Assembly (NCBI GenBank): GCA_031310005.1
Contig: CM062386.1
Location: forward strand, 2,294,001 to 2,358,000
DNA from: Dactylellina haptotyla
Lineage: Eukaryota; Ascomycota; Orbiliomycetes; Orbiliales; Orbiliaceae
Direction of reading: 5' to 3'
DNA: 64,000 nt
A model generated the notes under the pieces. The model was not told where the DNA came from. It worked only from the letters and a program-made list of their open reading frames with translations, and searched no databases. The position numbers were made by a program, and so were the translations under genes. This document shows positions 59,910 through 64,000 of the stretch, one piece after another (position 1 is the stretch's first letter; each line of letters starts with the position of its first letter).

Positions 59910-60809
59910 ATGTCGACCAACGAACAGTTCTACATCAGATACTAGTACGGCCTATTGCATAGTTTTGATGTGTACGTTCGAAGTCGCTAATCACCTCGTG
60001 TTCCCCCATAGCTCCGGCCACTCGGGTCGTTTCGGTCATGAGTTCCTTGGTACGATTCAATTCACGAAAATAGAGGATAGCATCTACGCTTCGCCTGATC
60101 GAGCTGCTGACTCGAAGCTCTAGAGTTCGACTTCAAGGCCGTCGCCGGTGGATGCGCCCTCGCTCGATACGCGAATAACTCCAACTACAGAAACGACTCT
60201 CTCATTCGCAAAGAGAGTATGTTACACCGATAACACCCCTCCCCACCCCCCTCACTTACCCCACAATAAAACGATAAAACTTTCGAATTGGCGGGCTCTG
60301 ACTAGGACTGGTATCGGGTTAGTGTTTGTTAGCTCTTTAATGATCAAGGAGATCAAGAGGATCATCAAGGAAAGCGAGATCATGAAGTACGGATGCCCTC
60401 TAAGCATGCTTGCGGCGATATCAGAGCTAACGTTCCCCACAGAGAAGACGACGCGAAGTGGCCTCAGAAGAACAAGGACGGGAGGCAAGAGCTGGAGATC
60501 CGCCTGGGGAATGAACATATCTCGTTTGAGGCACGTATCACATCGCACGACGGAATCTAGTTGCAGGCATCAAGCTAACCAGCATGGTGTATTTCACGCA
60601 GACCGCCAAAATTGGATCGCTGGTAGATATCCAAGAAAGTCAAGACCCAGAGGGTCTTCGAGTCTTCTACTATCTTGTTCAAGATTTGAAGGCGCTAGTG
60701 TTCTCCCTCATCGCACTACATTTCAAGGTACCTTTCATTGCATACGATTCCTCGCCAAGTGGTAGATGTCGCTAATCTGCGGTTGAAAATTCAGATCAAG
60801 CCAATCTAG
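59910..60809 (+). CDS. Mago nashi homologue, exon junction complex core protein
   Basis: Seven exons, 59910-59944, 60012-60049, 60124-60216, 60323-60386, 60443-60530, 60602-60727 and 60795-60809, give 152 residues. The whole chain matches the highly conserved Mago fold: [99 protein letters not shown] and the terminal IKPI. Mago pairs with Y14 on spliced mRNA to lock eIF4A3 in the exon junction complex. Intron 5 (60531-60601) has a GC donor (GAG|GCACGT) with a good branch point GCTAAC and a CAG acceptor; no GT alternative keeps the family sequence. The last exon encodes only four residues and the stop. Confidence 0.95.
60531..60601 (+). other. GC-AG intron in the mago homologue
   Basis: Donor GCACGT after GAG, acceptor ACGCAG. 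The neighbouring residues SFE-TAK are invariant in Mago, which fixes both borders. Length 71 nt. About 1 percent of fungal introns use GC donors. Confidence 0.85.
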
Positions 60810-61342
60810 GGAATCTAGAAAGGCGTCGAATGCGTGCCCACATGTTTGCCCTCTTTCGTATGTGAGCGGTCGCCGATTCGTCGGAGACCGTGGCATTGTA
60901 CTCTATTCTGAAGGTACCGCCCAACTTCTTTTTCTTTTTTCTCGTCACCCATGAACTACCAACGACATTTGCTAACATTGAACTTGCAGAATACATACCC
61001 AATAATTGAAAAGAAAAAGAAAAGGACGTGTGAGCCTTCGTTAATAGGTCGAACGTGAGTGTGCACCCAAGTTAGCTGATGAGGAGTTGGCTCTTGACTG
61101 TGTTAAAACGAGAGCGTGAACGGCAAAAGGCCGAAAGTCAATTGCGGTATCCTAGCCCAAGCCAGTTCAGCATTTATGATAGCTAAAGTTAGCAAAATTC
61201 CGCCGAGGGGAGCTTTTTTGAGGGGCTTTCGTGTGAACATGTTTGATACGTAGTCAGCCATGCAACCAACTATGCCAGTGAAATAACTAACCCTGCTGGC
61301 AAACGACCTTGAAAAGTGGGGAAGCGAGAAAATGGTGCATGC

Positions 61343-61366
61343 TTTTTTTTTTTTTTTTTTTTTTTT
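61343..61366. repeat. homopolymer run of 24 T
   Basis: Uninterrupted T on the plus strand. Its length makes it prone to sequencing and replication slippage, so frames across it are unreliable. Confidence 0.8.
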
Positions 61367-63292
61367 CCTGCTTCTTTCCATGCGGCTGCTCCCTGTCAGA
61401 ATAGGATAAAACTGAAGATCAGCACCCTGCTTGAGTCGACGAACTAGTGCTTTGCCTTTGGGGTCTTTAAGGCCCTTTTTTTTTCGAGCGGAGGCGATGC
61501 CATTTGTCCGGTTCTCCAGAATAGGCTTTAGCGGTAGTGGAGGATACAACTATTGGTCCGAAACTACTGTCACTGGTACTGCTGGTTACCATGGACATGG
61601 AGAGAACGAGACATTCCTGACAGGTTCTAGCGGGAATCATGAATAGAAAGGGAGAAAGTCATCAAGAACAGGCGGTTGGCGACAATACCTCCACAGTTCG
61701 ATTTGGGGAGATTCTCCACTCACCAAAAGCTCCTCGTTGGTGGTTTGTGGATTTGTTTGTCTGGTTCAAGCAAAAGAGCTACACAGGTTTTGGGACGGTG
61801 CCTTCCGAAGCTCGACCGCGGAACTCGAGCTCGCATGCTATCAAGCCTGTTGTTGAAGATATCTTCCGCGTTCCTATCACCACCCGCTCAATTCCTGACA
61901 ACGGAGATCAAAAAATTTTTAAAAAAAATTTAAATTAAAAGAAATGTCGCATCAGGCCCTTGTTCCTGTTTTTCTCTTTCTCCTTTTGCAAGCTTGCACA
62001 AAAAGTCTGAAAGTCCTGATGCACGCAGCTGCGGGACCATGCTCGTGCTGCAACGTTAAATTTTTATTCCCTCTGCGTCTGTCCTGTTTAGAGGGCAGCG
62101 ACAAGCCTGCGGAGGTCCACCCTGGGACGGTCGAGTGGGTACGTAAATGCCTTAGCCAACGTCGGTACCTAGGTACATGTGCATGTCGTCGGCTCGAGTA
62201 CCTAGTCGAGAGGGCAGAGGGCAGGTTAAGCTACGAAGTAGCGCTCGAGAACGACTGCTGGAACATCGGACTCGAATTCGAACTGGGACTGAGACTGGGG
62301 AGCGACTGGGGGTGGACTGGAACTTGGACGGGGGGAGGGAACTAGCTCGATGGGAACCCCCATCCGCATTCCACCCGTCAGTCCAGCCCAGGCATTGGAT
62401 AATATAATAAAATATATATAATCCCGAAGTTGAATCGAAGGGCCGTCGTCTGCTGGTTCCCGACCTGGCTTACTCATATACGCACGCTGCGGCAATCCTC
62501 GTACGATAGCCAGAACTCTGAAGCCAGAGAGGAGAACTCCAGTCAGAGAACTCGCAACTCGAGCTAGCAGACTCGGGCCAGAGAACTCACCCGGAATATA
62601 TATTTTTGTGTTTTATCCGAATTTATTTTCGAATACTCCGCCGGCGCTCCCATCGATCGTTCGCTCCATCCGCACGATCACGCCCCCCCGTATCGTCCTT
62701 CTTATACTTGTTCTTGTTCTTATTCTAATTCTTATTCTTAGCGACGGACTTACAAGCGTCGCCCGTTTGCCCCCAACCTCTGCTGAAGTTTCATCTCCTC
62801 CCACGCCGGCCCTCCCACTTTTCCTCCTCCTTTGGAGTCTGCCGATAATATAAAATACGAACAGGTGCGCCGTATCCAATCGACGGCGGCGAACCACCGA
62901 AACACACCTACTCTCACACTCGCATTCACACCTGCATTCCCACTCGCACGTCTGCCAAAGCGTACCATTCAAAAAGCAGCCTGCATCTGAATATTTTTAT
63001 CCTGCTCGAGCTCGTCCGAACGTCGGGTTACACGCCAGCCTATTAGATTCTAACCTTCCACTTCCAATCCACTGGCCTACCCCGTCTTTTCCCATCCCGT
63101 CCCAGCCAACCAAGCCAGCCAACCAGGGCCCAACTCAGTTCCTAAGCGACATCGTCTGCCCTTTCCCTTCTGTTTCCCCGTCTTTTCTGTGCCTCGAGCT
63201 CTCTGGCTCTCCATTCAATCCATTCACTCGCTTTCCGTTTTTTAAAATTTCCTTATCGTTAGGAGGGCCGTATTTTATATCCCTCCCCTCTA

Positions 63293-63352
63293 TATTATAT
63301 ATATACATATATACATATATACACACGCACTCACACACACACACCTATATAT
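63293..63352. repeat. TA / CATA / CA microsatellite
   Basis: Runs of TATATA, ACATATAT units and a CA stretch follow each other in the presumed 5' leader of the gene at 63475. Confidence 0.7.
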
Positions 63353-63474
63353 CAATTTGTGTCATTGCCAGCCTCTAATTCATGATAACCTCGATCCCTT
63401 CCTGACCATTCGCCCCTCCCTCCCATCGTCCGTTTTCTGCTTGCCCTCCCGCTAGCTCCAAAGCGCACCAGGCC

Positions 63475-63933
63475 ATGGCGACCCCGAGTTCCCGCTCGTC
63501 TCTCCAAGATCACCTCCACTCCGGTCTGGAAATCGACGTTGGCCTGGAAAATAGATTCGCCGGCGCCGTCCTGTCACGTTCTCACGACGCCTGCCTCCAG
63601 GAGTCCCATCAGGCCGACGACGCCACCTCCACCTCTGCCACTGCTGGCACGGGTGCCTCAGATGACCTGTCGAACACTAGCACCGCCAGGAAGGATCGCA
63701 ACAACACCCTCACCTCACCATCAAGTGATTTGCTCTCCGACGTTGACGACGAGTCGCCCGCTGTCGCCTCAACCTCAACCTCAACCACAGACACAAAGTC
63801 ACCAACCTCTAAACCTTCGGCCCGAGAATCCTCTCGCAGCCTGCCTGGGACCCCGTACTCCATGACCGATTCTTTTGCTTCCCCATCGGCCATCTCGCCG
63901 CTATCAACAACTTCCTCCCTCTCGTCCATTCGG
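63475..63933 (+). CDS. first exon of a Ser/Thr-rich protein, cut by the window edge
   Basis: The frame opens with MATPSSRSSLQDHLHSG and stays open for 153 codons to a strong donor (CGG|GTAAGTG) at 63933/63934. The rest of the gene lies beyond the window. The peptide is dominated by Ser, Thr and Asp (STSTSTTDTKSPTSKPS) with SP sites, so it is probably a disordered N-terminus. No domain is visible and I cannot name the protein. The start is chosen because upstream sequence in this frame is a pyrimidine-rich leader and the ATG context (GGCC-ATG-GCG) is good. A CT dinucleotide run begins at about 63971 inside the intron. Confidence 0.6.
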
Positions 63934-64000
63934 GTAAGTGCGCTCCATCATCCCCCCATTCTCCGGTGCTCTCTCTCTCTCTCTCTCTCTACCCGGGCTG

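Larger units (their letters stand above)
60810..63474. other. gene-free region with low-complexity tracts
   Basis: No supported gene. A T run of 24 at 61343-61366 interrupts the only longer minus-strand frame (61103-61549), which therefore encodes a Lys run and is doubtful. GACTGG-type purine-rich repeats lie at about 62283-62335, a TTCTTAT-type run at 62702-62740, CACTCGCA-type repeats at 62910-62950 and TA/CATA repeats at 63293-63352. The part from about 62590 on looks like the leader of the gene starting at 63475. Confidence 0.4.

Noticed and set aside
59485-60123. Long plus-strand frame over the SEC26/mago promoter
   Set aside because: It is GC-rich promoter sequence running into mago exons in the wrong frame; the spliced mago gene explains the coding part.
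61103-61549. 148-codon minus-strand frame
   Set aside because: It crosses a 24 nt homopolymer, so the frame is unreliable, and the encoded peptide is not family-like.
1-64000. tRNA or 5S rRNA genes
   Set aside because: I looked for T-loop (GGTTCRA) and 5S core sequences on both strands by eye and found no site with a supporting cloverleaf; a tRNAscan run would be decisive.

Overview
The window is nuclear DNA of a filamentous ascomycete (Pezizomycotina). The evidence is genes split by short introns (about 50-110 nt, with a few longer) carrying CTAAC-type branch points and mostly GT-AG borders, a fungal AspRS-DUF2156 fusion, a Cch1-type calcium channel, a Clr4/DIM-5 type histone methyltransferase and NLR-type Helo-like N-terminal domains. 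I cannot fix the class or genus from sequence alone. I support 16 protein-coding loci, one of them a pseudogene and one cut by the right edge. I found no rRNA, tRNA or CRISPR array and no intact transposon.

Left part (1-12 kb), accessory-looking: about 3.4 kb without a recognisable gene, a predicted secreted isochorismatase-like hydrolase (3428-4355, minus), an FAD-linked sugar-lactone-oxidase-type oxidoreductase (6552-8255, minus), a small four-helix membrane protein (9066-9617, plus) and a mitochondrial membrane-anchored hotdog thioesterase (10420-11554, minus).

Centre-left (12.4-22 kb): the most unusual part. Two large head-to-tail paralogues on the minus strand share one architecture: a Helo-like N-terminal domain as in fungal NLR/STAND proteins, a possible ubiquitin-like segment, a conserved domain I cannot name (motif QQFVAMPL), a Zn2Cys6-type cysteine cluster, a RING finger and C-terminal ankyrin repeats. 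There is no NACHT or NB-ARC domain. The downstream copy (17451-21917) is intact after splicing (1380 aa). The other copy (12419-16689) is a pseudogene with three TGA codons, three single-base frameshifts and a damaged RING.

Centre (22-31 kb): ORC1 (origin recognition) diverges from the intact paralogue. An unrecognised Lys-rich protein follows, then ErdS, an aspartyl-tRNA synthetase fused to DUF2156 that makes ergosteryl aspartate.

Right part (31-64 kb): a 5.7 kb gene-free stretch separates ErdS from the divergent 12-exon calcium channel gene CCH1. Then come a small Ser-rich protein, a KMT1/Clr4 H3K9 methyltransferase with chromodomain and AT-hook, RRP1 (rRNA processing), a sphingoid-base kinase (LCB4/5 type), the COPI coat subunit SEC26 and the exon-junction protein Mago nashi (the last two sharing a 597 bp divergent promoter). 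The first exon of an unidentified Ser/Thr-rich protein ends the window. Apart from the tandem paralogues, neighbours show no evident pathway link; the right half is mostly conserved housekeeping genes. Exon borders are my own reading of splice signals checked by reading frame and homology, not by transcripts.
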